A DNA stretch of 64,000 nucleotides, taken from Seonamhaeicola sediminis. Lineage in GTDB: Bacteria; Bacteroidota; Bacteroidia; Flavobacteriales; Flavobacteriaceae. The stretch spans positions 28,168 through 92,167 of the forward strand of contig NZ_SMZJ02000007.1 in the NCBI RefSeq assembly GCF_004358095.2, given 5' to 3'. The notes beneath the pieces were generated by a model that was given only the letters and a program-made list of their open reading frames with translations, had not been told where the DNA came from and did no database searches. The position numbers and the translations under genes were made by a program. Positions 45,417 to 54,411 of this stretch are shown here, piece by piece. Position 1 is the first letter of the stretch. Each line of letters begins with the position of its first letter.

Positions 45417-45578
45417 TTGGAAGCAATTCTGAATTATTTCGAAATCATTTCACCTCCCCACAAATCAAGGCTTATTATTGGGAGCCTTACCATTTTTTGG
45501 ATTATTGAAGGTACTATTCATTTATTTAAATTTAGATACAACAAAAGGAGACATTCCATTCCAAATGTGTTTTTTTAA
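45417..45578 (+). pseudogene. N-terminal remnant of a second fatty acid hydroxylase/desaturase gene
   Basis: A 53-codon stretch reads LEAILNYFEIISPPHKSRLI, then GSLTIFWIIEG and LFKFRYNKRRHS, the recognisable N-terminus (first helix and following basic turn) of flavobacterial sterol-desaturase-type proteins, as I remember them. The start Met codon has become TTG, and the frame ends at a TAA directly before the ATG at 45579. None of the His-box part is present. It looks like a gene cut by a deletion. Confidence 0.5.
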
Positions 45579-46402
45579 ATGGGTACGAATTTAAACAAAG
45601 AGATTAATGTTCAAGGTCATCGGGGGTGCAGAGGTCTTATGCCCGAAAATACTATTGAGGCTTTTGAAAAAGCTATAGACCTTGGTGTACATACTCTAGA
45701 AATGGATGTTGTAATTTCTAAGGATAAAATAGTTGTTGTTTCCCACGAGCCATTTATGAGCAAAACCTATTGTTTAAATCTTGAAGGCAACCAGATTAGA
45801 GAGATTATGGATAAACAGTACAATCTCTATAAAATGACGTTTGATAGTCTACAATTGTTTGATTGCGGTTCTAAAAAACATCCAAGGTTACCCGAACAAA
45901 AAAACTTTAAAACTCATAAACCAGCACTGGGAGATGTTCTTAAAAAAGCCATGTTTAGAAACCCCATTATTAAATTCAATATCGAATTAAAAGCGCGTCC
46001 TAAATGGGATAATAAATATACACCTGAACCAAAAGAATTTGTAGCCTTGGTTTTAAAAGTTATTGAAGAAAATGCTGTGTTTAATCAAACTAATCTACAA
46101 AGTTTTATTTGCGTGTTTTAGAAGAAATTAAACGACAATCACCAAAAATGAAAGTAGCATTGCTGGTTGATGCAGGCGAAGCTGTTTTGGGGAAAATGAC
46201 TAAAATGTCGTATGTCCCTGAGATTATCAGTCCGTATTTTAAATTGTTAGATGCCAAAACTGTTAAAAATTTTCAAGCAGAAAACTTTAAGATTATTCCG
46301 TGGACAGTCAACGAAGTTGAAGATTTACAGCAAATGATAGATTTTGGTGTTGACGGTATTATTACCGATTACCCAGATAGATTAATTGAACTTTTGAATT
46401 AA
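45579..46402 (+). pseudogene. Glycerophosphodiester phosphodiesterase, frameshifted and N-terminally truncated
   Basis: The first frame (45579-46121) has the GDPD motifs GHRGCRGLMPENT and LEMDVV and ends in NLQSFICVF; the second (from 46109) continues RVLEEIKRQ to IITDYPDRLIELLN in another frame. One missing base just before 46107 explains the shift: restoring a G in TTTTATTTG gives SFDLRVLEE. The signal peptide and lipobox usual for these proteins are missing. The gene starts directly at the TAA of the desaturase remnant, so its 5' end was probably lost by deletion. A sequencing error cannot be excluded for the frameshift. Confidence 0.75.
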
Positions 46403-47670
46403 TCATAAATCAAATATTTTTCCCTTATTTTCTTAAAAGTATCTAAATCTTTTTGCCATGTTGCTTTAATGTTAGCTTCAGACATTCCAGATTCAATTTG
46501 TTTTTGCAGTTTTGCTGTTCCTGCATGTTTTGTAAATCCCTCTGTTAAAAAGAACTTAGACTTATCAGTTGAATTTTCATAGGCTTTAATAATCCACTTT
46601 AGTGTCATTTCATCATTTATTTCAACATTACTTAAATCTTCACCATAACATAATTCTCCTCTATGTTTTGGGTACTTGGCTCCAAAGTTGGCTTGAGGAG
46701 TATAGCTAAATGTCATGGTTTTAGGATTTAGAAAAGGTGCTCCATAACGTTGAAATTGAAATTCTGTGCCACGACCCGCATTGATATTGGTGCCTTCAAA
46801 CAAGCCAAGACTTGGATACAATGCAATAGATTTATCATTAGGTAAATTAGGTGAGGGTCTTATGGGTAGACTATAAGGAGTTTTATGGGTGTAGTTTTTA
46901 ACGGGTACTACTGTAATTTTACATTGTAATCCATTAGCTAACCATTTTTCGCCATTAATCATTTTAGCATACTCGCCAACGGTCATGCCATGCACCAATG
47001 GAATAGGATGCATACCAAGAAAACTCTGGTTTTCAATTTTTAAAGTTGGTCCGTCTATGTAATGCCCATTGGGGTTTGGTCTATCTAAAATAAGCATAGG
47101 AATATTAGCTTCGGCGCAGGCTTCCATAACGTTATGAAGTGTTGAAATATAAGTGTAAAAGCGAACGCCCACATCTTGTATATCAAAAACAACAATATCT
47201 AAATCCTTTAGTGTTTCTAGAGTTGGTTTTCTGTGTTTTCCATGAAGGGATAAAATGGGCAATTGTGTTTTAGTATCAACACCATCTTTAACTAGTTCGC
47301 CAGCATCTGCGTTTCCTCTAAAGCCATGTTCAGGCGAAAATACTTTTTTGATATCAACATTTTGAGACAATAGAGTATCTACTATATGTGTATAGGAGTT
47401 ACCTTCTTTAAAAACAACACTTGTCTGATTTGCAACAATACCAACGCGTTTTCCTTTTAACAACGGTAAATAATTTTCAGTTTGATTCGCTCCAACAACA
47501 ACGCTTGTGTCACTCTGAACTTCTGTAATGAGCGAAGTGGAAGTATGTTTCTGGGTTTTACCATTATTCACATCACCTTTCTTTACTTTAAAAGCACAAG
47601 AAATAAGTACTAAAACAATCCCGAGAATTATCGGGAATAAAACAGTATTTTTGAAACAACTAAATCGCAT
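46399..47670 (-). CDS. namZ: DUF1343 lipoprotein (NamZ-type exo-beta-N-acetylmuramidase)
   Basis: A 423-residue lipoprotein (lipobox LISC, C25) with the DUF1343 core. Conserved motifs include GIVANQTS, FSPEHGFRG and DIQDVGVRFYTYISTL. NamZ of Tannerella and Bacillus releases MurNAc from the ends of peptidoglycan fragments, an aid to muropeptide recycling. The ATG is only 8 bases from the divergent TTG of a LolE-type gene. The signal-peptide coding part contains a REP-like palindrome (47620-47635). The stop lies 4 bases into the GDPD pseudogene end. Confidence 0.88.
   Translation of the reverse strand: MRFSCFKNTVLFPIILGIVLVLISCAFKVKKGDVNNGKTQKHTSTSLITEVQSDTSVVVGANQTENYLPLLKGKRVGIVANQTSVVFKEGNSYTHIVDTLLSQNVDIKKVFSPEHGFRGNADAGELVKDGVDTKTQLPILSLHGKHRKPTLETLKDLDIVVFDIQDVGVRFYTYISTLHNVMEACAEANIPMLILDRPNPNGHYIDGPTLKIENQSFLGMHPIPLVHGMTVGEYAKMINGEKWLANGLQCKITVVPVKNYTHKTPYSLPIRPSPNLPNDKSIALYPSLGLFEGTNINAGRGTEFQFQRYGAPFLNPKTMTFSYTPQANFGAKYPKHRGELCYGEDLSNVEINDEMTLKWIIKAYENSTDKSKFFLTEGFTKHAGTAKLQKQIESGMSEANIKATWQKDLDTFKKIREKYLIYD
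47646..47653 (+). promoter_or_regulatory. -7 box TATTTTTG of the LolE-type gene, inside namZ
   Basis: A perfect TAnnTTTG match inside the first codons of the namZ gene on the opposite strand, ending 25 bases before the TTG start of the permease at 47679. Confidence 0.5.
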
Positions 47671-47678
47671 AAATAGAT

Positions 47679-48914
47679 TTGAATTACGAGTATTTTATAG
47701 CTAAACGCATTGTTAGTAGTAAGTCGTATAAAAGTAGTGTTTCGGCACCAATAATAAAAATTGGTATTGCCGCAATTGCTATTGGTATTATAGTAATGAT
47801 GATTGCTATTGCTACAGGTATTGGGCTGCAACAGAAAATTAGAGATAAAGTAGTTGCTTTTAATGGGCATGTGCTTATTACAAATTATGATAGTAATAAC
47901 TCAGAAGAAAGTATCACACCCATTTCTATTAATCAGGAATTTTATCCAGAGTTTAAATCGGTTGAAGGCGTTGAGCATATTCAAGCTGTAGCTTCAAAGT
48001 ACGGTGTTATTAGAACCGATAAAGATTTTGAGGCGGCTTATTTAAAAGGTGTAGGCGCAGACTATAACTGGAAATATTTTAATGAGTTTTTAATAGAAGG
48101 ACGATTACCCGATTATACGCAAAAAAGAAATGAAGATGTTTTAATATCACAATATTTAGCCAACCGATTAGAGCTAAAATTGAATGAAACCTTTCAAATG
48201 GTCTTTCCAAAGGACGACCCAGAAAAATTACCTAACATTATTACGTATACTATTGTTGGTATTTACAATTCTGGATTTCAAGATTTTGATGCTAACTATA
48301 TTATAGGTGATATTAGGCACATACAACGCATTAATAATTGGGAAAAAGACCTAATAGGAAATTTTGAAGTATTTATAAGCAATTATGATGAACTTGAACA
48401 AAAAGGTTTTGAGATTTATGATAATACACCGTCAGTACTCAATACACAGACCATCACAGATAAATATAGTTCTATTTTTGAATGGATAAAGATTTTTGAT
48501 ACTAATATTTATGGTATTATTGGTATTATGATTTTGGTTGCTGGTATCAATATGATTACAGCGCTTTTGGTCTTAATATTAGAGCGTACTCAAATGATTG
48601 GTATTTTAAAAGCACTGGGCAGTAGTAATTGGAGCATACGTAAACTATTTATTTATAATGCAGCCTATTTAATTCTTTTAGGTTTGTTTTGGGGTAATTT
48701 GTTAGGATTAGCATTACTGTTTGCGCAAAAATATTTTAAACTTTTTCCTTTGGATCCTAGTGTGTATTATGTAACACAAGCACCTGTTTATATTAGTGCT
48801 TTTTACATTTTAGCATTAAATATTGGTACTTTGATGATGTGTTTATTAATGCTTTTAGTACCTTCTTACATTATTACAAAAATATCACCAGTAAAAGCGA
48901 TTAGGTTTGATTGA
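47679..48914 (+). CDS. FtsX/LolE-like ABC transporter permease
   Basis: A 411-residue permease with an N-terminal membrane helix (about 25-45), a periplasmic domain of about 200 residues (50-260) and three C-terminal helices (about 270-400) with GILKALGSSNWSIRKLF, as in FtsX/MacB-like permeases and LolC/E. In LolCDE it would release lipoproteins from the inner membrane; no ATPase is adjacent. The only sensible start is TTG at 47679 (MNYEYFIAKR), typical for homologues. It diverges from namZ with an 8-base gap. Confidence 0.82.
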   Translation: MNYEYFIAKRIVSSKSYKSSVSAPIIKIGIAAIAIGIIVMMIAIATGIGLQQKIRDKVVAFNGHVLITNYDSNNSEESITPISINQEFYPEFKSVEGVEHIQAVASKYGVIRTDKDFEAAYLKGVGADYNWKYFNEFLIEGRLPDYTQKRNEDVLISQYLANRLELKLNETFQMVFPKDDPEKLPNIITYTIVGIYNSGFQDFDANYIIGDIRHIQRINNWEKDLIGNFEVFISNYDELEQKGFEIYDNTPSVLNTQTITDKYSSIFEWIKIFDTNIYGIIGIMILVAGINMITALLVLILERTQMIGILKALGSSNWSIRKLFIYNAAYLILLGLFWGNLLGLALLFAQKYFKLFPLDPSVYYVTQAPVYISAFYILALNIGTLMMCLLMLLVPSYIITKISPVKAIRFD

Positions 48915-48980
48915 TATGTTTTAGGGCTGATTTATTTACAAAGGTTTAATAACATGTAAATGTTAATACAATTACAAAAT

Positions 48981-49511
48981 CTACTTCAAAATTATGGAGT
49001 CAATTTCTAATTTAAAATCTTCAGCTCTTTTATTACCAATTAAAAAGGCAATCATTTCAAGCTGTTTACCTGGGAAGTTTGGGGCATTTAGTTTACGTCC
49101 TCTAAAAGAAGGATACATGGTATTGAAAGGAATTTCAATGGTTTCCCAATCACCTGAAGTTTCAAAATGAACTACGTATGAGTGATACTCATCATTACTT
49201 GACTTTACCCGAAACTGATAGGTTTTTCTGTCTCCTTTAAGTTTTATACATACTTTTGAAAAACCAGAAATATCTTTTACGTTAAAGAGATACTGTACCA
49301 TTGAGAACCCGCCATTATTTTCAAGTGAAACATAACCAGTAAACAAACCATTGCCAGCATTGTTTAAACTAAAGTTCCCATTGGAGTTACCTCCCATAAC
49401 TACATCATCAACAATGCGCCACTTGGTGCAATCACTTTTTTCAGTAAAATCAAATATTGTCATTTGGTTTTGTGTGATAATTAAAATAATAAAAAATAGA
49501 GAGTTTTTCAT
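48981..49511 (-). CDS. CIA30-family protein
   Basis: A 176-residue protein with the CIA30 (NDUFAF1-like) beta-sandwich motifs WRIVDDVVMGG (about 31-41) and GFSMVQYLF. In eukaryotes the domain is linked to complex I assembly; in bacteria its role is not known. A short hydrophobic N-terminus (MKNSLFFIILIITQ) may be a signal peptide. ATG 49511 is preferred; a GTG at 49541 lies inside the upstream gene. It begins 10 bases after the DUF2721 stop, so the two are one unit. Confidence 0.8.
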   Translation of the reverse strand: MKNSLFFIILIITQNQMTIFDFTEKSDCTKWRIVDDVVMGGNSNGNFSLNNAGNGLFTGYVSLENNGGFSMVQYLFNVKDISGFSKVCIKLKGDRKTYQFRVKSSNDEYHSYVVHFETSGDWETIEIPFNTMYPSFRGRKLNAPNFPGKQLEMIAFLIGNKRAEDFKLEIDSIILK

Positions 49512-49521
49512 TTTTAGAGCT

Positions 49522-49917
49522 CTAATGGCCTTCAATATCACTTATATGATGCTCTAATGCTTTTACGGAAATTTGAATTTCCCAAATTAAAAACGCTAAT
49601 GATAAGATTAACAAAATTAAAGCTAAACCAAATACCCAAACTGCAATAGTGTGCTGTTCTATATAAATTAAAAACATGGTTAAAACACATAATAAAAGGC
49701 TGCTGATGCCTAAAATTTGCATGGATCTAGTTAAATATAAGCGCTTTTTAATATTTTGAATTTGTGCCATAAGTACGTTGTCTTTATTTTTAACATACTT
49801 GGCATGTAAACTTCTAATAGTAGCAGCGTACACTAAAAACCTGTTGGTGTAGGCCAACATAATTAAAGAGATGGCAGAAAATAGTAGGGCAGGTGTAGTG
49901 AGTGTAAGTGTTTCCAT
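49522..49917 (-). CDS. DUF2721 membrane protein
   Basis: A 131-residue protein with an N-terminal helix (about 10-26) and two C-terminal helices (about 65-87 and 92-112) around a basic middle part (RSLHAKYVKNKD...KKRLYLTRS), the DUF2721 pattern. Function unknown. It precedes the CIA30-type gene by 10 bases and has a TAATTTTG box upstream. Confidence 0.8.
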   Translation of the reverse strand: METLTLTTPALLFSAISLIMLAYTNRFLVYAATIRSLHAKYVKNKDNVLMAQIQNIKKRLYLTRSMQILGISSLLLCVLTMFLIYIEQHTIAVWVFGLALILLILSLAFLIWEIQISVKALEHHISDIEGH

Positions 49918-49933
49918 AAAAAAGGCTTTGCAG

Positions 49934-49941
49934 CAAAATTA
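49934..49941 (-). promoter_or_regulatory. -7 box TAATTTTG of the DUF2721 gene
   Basis: A TAnnTTTG match on the minus strand, ending 16 bases upstream of the ATG at 49917. Confidence 0.5.
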
Positions 49942-50126
49942 CAAAGTTTAGGTTAAGAAATAGAAAGATTGAAAGTTGATCTTAATTAAATACTTCTTAA
50001 AGTTAGCTATAATAATTTGTGTTAACATTTCTTTACTCTAAGAAGTGAATATGAAGACCTAATTTGTGATACAGTTGTTTAATATAACATGAAATATTTG
50101 TATATCTCAAACGTTGTTAAAACAAC

Positions 50127-50156
50127 TTGTATTATAGGTTTATATTACTATTTTTG
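50127..50156 (+). promoter_or_regulatory. Two-box promoter of the PPIase operon
   Basis: TTG (50127-50129), a 19-base spacer and TATTTTTG (50149-50156) fit the Flavobacterium consensus well. The predicted start site (about 50163) lies after an upstream ATG at 50089, which fixes translation at 50182. Confidence 0.75.
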
Positions 50157-50181
50157 TATCCATCTGAATAAAATTTACTTC

Positions 50182-52134
50182 ATGAAATTAAGATACTTTT
50201 TTGCGTTAATATCTGTTTTATTAACGGCAGCTAATTATGCTCAAGTTAATCAGGAAGATGTACTTTTTTTGGTAGATAATGAGCCAATTTATGTTTCTGA
50301 ATTTATAAGGGTTTACAACAAAAACCTTGATTTAGTTCAGGATGAATCTCAAAAAAATGTTGATGAATATCTAAAACTATTTACCAGCTATAAATTGAAA
50401 TTAAAGGAAGCTAAGGCTCAAGGGCTACAAAATAAACCCTCTTATAAAAGAGAATTATCTACTTATAAAAAGCAGTTAGCTCAAAGCTTTATCTCGAACA
50501 CAAAAGTTACAGACGCATTGGTAGAAGAAGCCTATGAGAGAATTTCTTTTGATATAAAAGCAAATCATATTTTGGTTAAGTTAGCTGAAAATGCCAATCC
50601 TGAGGACACCCTAAGGGCCTACAATGAAATTACCAAATTACGTAATAGAACCTTGAATGAAGGTTTTGAAAAAGTTAGAAAAGAAGTACACAATGGGCAA
50701 ACTATTTTTGGAGAAGAGTTAGGATATTTTTCTGGGTTTAGAATGGTTTACAAATTTGAAACAGCTGCCTTTAATACTCCAGTAGGAGAAATATCTCAAC
50801 CATTTAGAACTAGATTTGGATATCATATTGTGAATGTGTTAGATAAAAGAAAAGCTAGAGGTGAATGTACTGTGGCCCACATCATGGTAGTTGATAAAAA
50901 AGGAGATACAATTATCAAGCCCGAAGTTAGAATTCAGGAAATCTATCAAAAATTACAACAAGGAGAAGATTTTGAAGCCTTGGCAAAACAATTTTCAGAC
51001 GATAAAAGTTCAGCATCCAAAGGCGGAACACTTGCGCCATTTTCTAGTGGACAATTAAGTGCGCCAGAGTTTGAGGAAGTCGCTTTTTCATTAGTTAATA
51101 AAAATGATATTTCAAAGCCTTTTAAAACTGCTTATGGGTGGCATATAGTAAAGCTAATTGAAAAAAAACCAATACCATTATTTGAAGACATAAGACCCGA
51201 GTTGGAAGTAAAAGTAAAGAGAGATGATAGATCCAAACTAATAGATGAAGCGTTATATAATTCACTAAAAAAACAGTATGACATTAATGCTAATGAATCA
51301 GGCTTAGATTATTTTATATCTATCATTACAGAAGACTATTTTAAACGAACTTGGAAATTGCCTGATAACTTCAAAGCAGACGAGCCTTTGTTTAAAATAG
51401 GAAAAAAGCAGTTTTACTTTAAAGATTTTGGAGCGTATTTATTAAATGGTCAGAAAGGAAGGTTGCTTAGAGTACCATTTGATACTTTAGTTAAAAATAA
51501 ATACGATACATTTTTAAATGAAAGTTTGGTGCAGTATAAAGAAGAAAATCTAGAACACGAAAATAAAGAATATGCACATATCTTATCAGAGTATAGAGAC
51601 GGCTTGTTGTTATTTGATTTAATGGAAGCTACTATTTGGAATGCCGCTAAAACTGATTCTGTTGAAATAGAAAAATTCTACAATGCCAATAAAAATAATT
51701 ATGTATTGCCGGAGCGTATAGATGCAGTTATAGCCTCTTCTTCAAAGCAAAAAACGCTTAAAAAAGTGGCTAAACTACTAGAGAAAGGTATGGAATTAGA
51801 TAAAATAAAAACCCTAATTAATGGAAATGATAAAATAGAGGTGATTTTTACTACAGGCATTATTGAAGCGGGAAATCAATCAATACCCAAATCGCTGCCT
51901 TTCACAGAAGGCATTTCAAAAATATACAAACACAATGAAAGTTTTGTATTAGTTCAAATTAAAGAGGTATTGCCTTCAACTGAGCAAAGTTTTGAAGAAT
52001 CAAAGGGCAAAGTAATAAGTGATTATCAAACTTATAAAGAAGAAAGTTGGGTAGAAAATTTGAAAGATAAATATGAGGTTATAATTAATCAAGAAGCCTT
52101 GAAAAGAGTAAAAGCAGATATTAAAAACCAATAG
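50182..52134 (+). CDS. Periplasmic peptidyl-prolyl isomerase with two PpiC domains
   Basis: A 650-residue chaperone-isomerase with a signal peptide (MKLRYFFALISVLLTAANYA, 1-20), a SurA-like N-terminal helical part (25-110), and two parvulin domains (about 122-225 and 228-330) with the conserved GYHIVNVLDKR and GWHIVKLIEKK. The C-terminal 300 residues are helical. It should assist folding of outer-membrane proteins. An ATG at 50089 is ruled out because the promoter lies downstream of it. First gene of three PpiC-type genes. Confidence 0.85.
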   Translation: MKLRYFFALISVLLTAANYAQVNQEDVLFLVDNEPIYVSEFIRVYNKNLDLVQDESQKNVDEYLKLFTSYKLKLKEAKAQGLQNKPSYKRELSTYKKQLAQSFISNTKVTDALVEEAYERISFDIKANHILVKLAENANPEDTLRAYNEITKLRNRTLNEGFEKVRKEVHNGQTIFGEELGYFSGFRMVYKFETAAFNTPVGEISQPFRTRFGYHIVNVLDKRKARGECTVAHIMVVDKKGDTIIKPEVRIQEIYQKLQQGEDFEALAKQFSDDKSSASKGGTLAPFSSGQLSAPEFEEVAFSLVNKNDISKPFKTAYGWHIVKLIEKKPIPLFEDIRPELEVKVKRDDRSKLIDEALYNSLKKQYDINANESGLDYFISIITEDYFKRTWKLPDNFKADEPLFKIGKKQFYFKDFGAYLLNGQKGRLLRVPFDTLVKNKYDTFLNESLVQYKEENLEHENKEYAHILSEYRDGLLLFDLMEATIWNAAKTDSVEIEKFYNANKNNYVLPERIDAVIASSSKQKTLKKVAKLLEKGMELDKIKTLINGNDKIEVIFTTGIIEAGNQSIPKSLPFTEGISKIYKHNESFVLVQIKEVLPSTEQSFEESKGKVISDYQTYKEESWVENLKDKYEVIINQEALKRVKADIKNQ

Positions 52135-52136
52135 GT

Positions 52137-52988
52137 GTGCAAAATAAATTTGTTTTATTATTTGTTTTAATATTGATACAGTCATGTAGCTTTTTTAAAA
52201 CTCAAGAAGAACTATCTGCTATTGCTAGGGTAAATGAATCTTATTTGTTCTATGACGATATTAAGAATTTAGTTCCAGAAGGAACAAGCACTTCAGATAG
52301 TGTATTTATAGTTCAAAATTATATAAATAAATGGGCAACACAACAATTATTGATGGATGGTGCTCTCTTAAACTTAAGTGAATCAAAACAACAGTTTTTT
52401 AATAAATTAGTTGACCAATATAAAAATGATTTATACACTAAAGCTTATATGGAAGCATTAGTAAAAAAAAATATTGATACTGTAGTTACTAATGATGAAG
52501 CTCTAAAATATTATGAGAATAACAAAGAAGCATTTAAACTAAACGAAGAACTCATTAAGTTTAGATACATTCATGTTGATGAAAATATCATTGATTATGA
52601 CATCATAAAGAAAAAGTTCAAGCGTTTCGAAAATCATGATAAAAAGGAATTAGATTCTATATCACTTCAGTTTAAATCTTACTCATTAAATGATTCTATT
52701 TGGATAAAACTGAGTCAAGTAATTGAAAAAATTCCAGTAATAACCCCTGAAGAGAAATCTGAACTGTTAAAAAAATCTAATTTTATACAACTCAAAGATT
52801 CATTAGGAGTATATTTGATGCAAATTAATGATGTGTTGTTAAGAAATGATGCAGCTCCATTAGAATATATTAAGCCTACTATAAATCAAATAGTTATCAA
52901 TAAAAGGAAACTGGAACTTATTAGGCAATTAGAAAAGGACATTACAAAAGATGCTATTAAAAACAAACAATTTGAGATATATAAATAA
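52137..52988 (+). CDS. Lipoprotein related to SurA/PpiC, without a rotamase domain
   Basis: A 283-residue lipoprotein (LIQSC lipobox, C17) with a helical body resembling the N-terminal and C-terminal parts of SurA/PrsA. No parvulin core is visible, so it may act only as a chaperone. The GTG at 52137 is 2 bases after the stop of the first PPIase gene and 38 bases of its 3' end are shared with the following gene. Sandwiched between two true PPIases, so the three likely act together. Confidence 0.7.
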   Translation: MQNKFVLLFVLILIQSCSFFKTQEELSAIARVNESYLFYDDIKNLVPEGTSTSDSVFIVQNYINKWATQQLLMDGALLNLSESKQQFFNKLVDQYKNDLYTKAYMEALVKKNIDTVVTNDEALKYYENNKEAFKLNEELIKFRYIHVDENIIDYDIIKKKFKRFENHDKKELDSISLQFKSYSLNDSIWIKLSQVIEKIPVITPEEKSELLKKSNFIQLKDSLGVYLMQINDVLLRNDAAPLEYIKPTINQIVINKRKLELIRQLEKDITKDAIKNKQFEIYK

Positions 52989-54408
52989 TCAAAAAGCAAC
53001 AATTATTTTACTTTTTACTGTATTCTTTTTTGGTGCAATTACTGCTCAAGAAATAATAGAAGATAAGCCTAAAGAAAAACCTTCACAAAAAAGAGATAGT
53101 GTGTTTTCGTCTTTCAATGCTCTTAAAGTAGATGGTGTTGCTGCTGTGGTTGGAGAGTACATTGTTTTAGAGTCAGATATTCCAAAAGAGCGTGAACAAA
53201 TTCTTGCAGCAGGGGGGAATTTAGATGGTGTGACAGATTGTCAATTGATGGGATCTTTGCTAGAAAATAAGTTGTATGCGCACCACGCTGTTCAAGATAG
53301 TATTCTGGTGTCTGATGCTGAGATTCGTAGTCAGGTAGATTATCAAGTTCAACAGTTTTTACAATACTTTAATGGTTCTATGGAAAGACTTTTGGAATAC
53401 TATAAGAAAGACGATGAAGCAAGCTTTAGAGAGGAGATGTTCGAAATTAATAAGAACAATCAGTTGGCGGCTAAAATGCGTAGTAAAATTGTTGAAGAAG
53501 TAGAAATTACACCAGAGGAGGTCAGAGAATTTTTTAATGCTATTCCTGTTGATAAAAGACCACGATTTGGTACAGAATTAAAAGTTGCTCAAATTGTAGC
53601 AGAACCCAAAGTTTCTGAAGAAGAAGAACAAAGAATTATTGATAGACTTAATGGTTTCAAAGAAGACGTAGAGCTTAGAGGTGCTAGTTTTAGATCAAAA
53701 GCTGTATTATACGGTGAGGACCCAGGTTTAAAACAGGCTGGCTATGTTTACACTCTAGACAGAAATAAACCTAGAATGGTAAAAGAATTTAGGCAGGCAG
53801 CCTTTGCATTAAAGGAAGGTGAGGTTTCAGAGCCATTTAAAACTGATTTTGGATATCATATTGTTTATTGTCAAAAAATAAGAGGTCAAAGGTATGATGT
53901 AAGCCATATTCTTTTAAAACCTAAAGTATCTTATGACGCTGTTGAAGAAGCTAAGCAAAGACTCGAAAATATTAGAAGACGTATTATAGATGGTGATATT
54001 TCGTTTGCTGACGCAGCAAAAGAGGCAAGTGATGAAAAGGAAACTAAAAATGATGGTGGTCAGTTAATTAACCCTGAAACACAAGATTATAATTTTGAAT
54101 TAACTAGGATGGATACCGAACTATATGCTCAAATTCAAAATTTAAAAGAAAATGAGGTTAGTTTAGTGATGAAAGATGAAGATAATCGTGGTGATGTTAA
54201 GTTTAAAATTTTGATGGTTTCTGATAGAGTAGATGAACACACGGCTGATTATGCAAGAGACTTTTTGAAAATTAAAGAATTGGCATTAAAGGAAAAACAG
54301 TTAAAGGCAATTGAAAAGTGGCAAGATGAAAAAATATTGGATACCTACATAAAAATTAGTGGATCTTATAGAGATTGTAAATTTTCTGGTAATTGGCTAA
54401 AAAAATAA
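52951..54408 (+). CDS. SurA-like periplasmic peptidyl-prolyl isomerase
   Basis: A 485-residue protein with a signal peptide (about 1-32), a SurA N-terminal domain starting at KVDGVAAVVGEYIVLESDI, and two parvulin domains (about 205-310 and 320-430) carrying GYHIVYCQK and YDVSHILLK. It should escort barrel proteins to the BAM complex. The ATG lies 38 bases before the end of the preceding gene, so translation is coupled. A MoxR gene starts 3 bases after the stop. Confidence 0.85.
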   Translation: MLLKTNNLRYINNQKATIILLFTVFFFGAITAQEIIEDKPKEKPSQKRDSVFSSFNALKVDGVAAVVGEYIVLESDIPKEREQILAAGGNLDGVTDCQLMGSLLENKLYAHHAVQDSILVSDAEIRSQVDYQVQQFLQYFNGSMERLLEYYKKDDEASFREEMFEINKNNQLAAKMRSKIVEEVEITPEEVREFFNAIPVDKRPRFGTELKVAQIVAEPKVSEEEEQRIIDRLNGFKEDVELRGASFRSKAVLYGEDPGLKQAGYVYTLDRNKPRMVKEFRQAAFALKEGEVSEPFKTDFGYHIVYCQKIRGQRYDVSHILLKPKVSYDAVEEAKQRLENIRRRIIDGDISFADAAKEASDEKETKNDGGQLINPETQDYNFELTRMDTELYAQIQNLKENEVSLVMKDEDNRGDVKFKILMVSDRVDEHTADYARDFLKIKELALKEKQLKAIEKWQDEKILDTYIKISGSYRDCKFSGNWLKK

Positions 54409-54411
54409 ATT

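Noticed and set aside
50089..50181. 31-residue N-terminal extension of the first PPIase
   Set aside because: The two-box promoter lies within it, and the later ATG starts a normal signal peptide.
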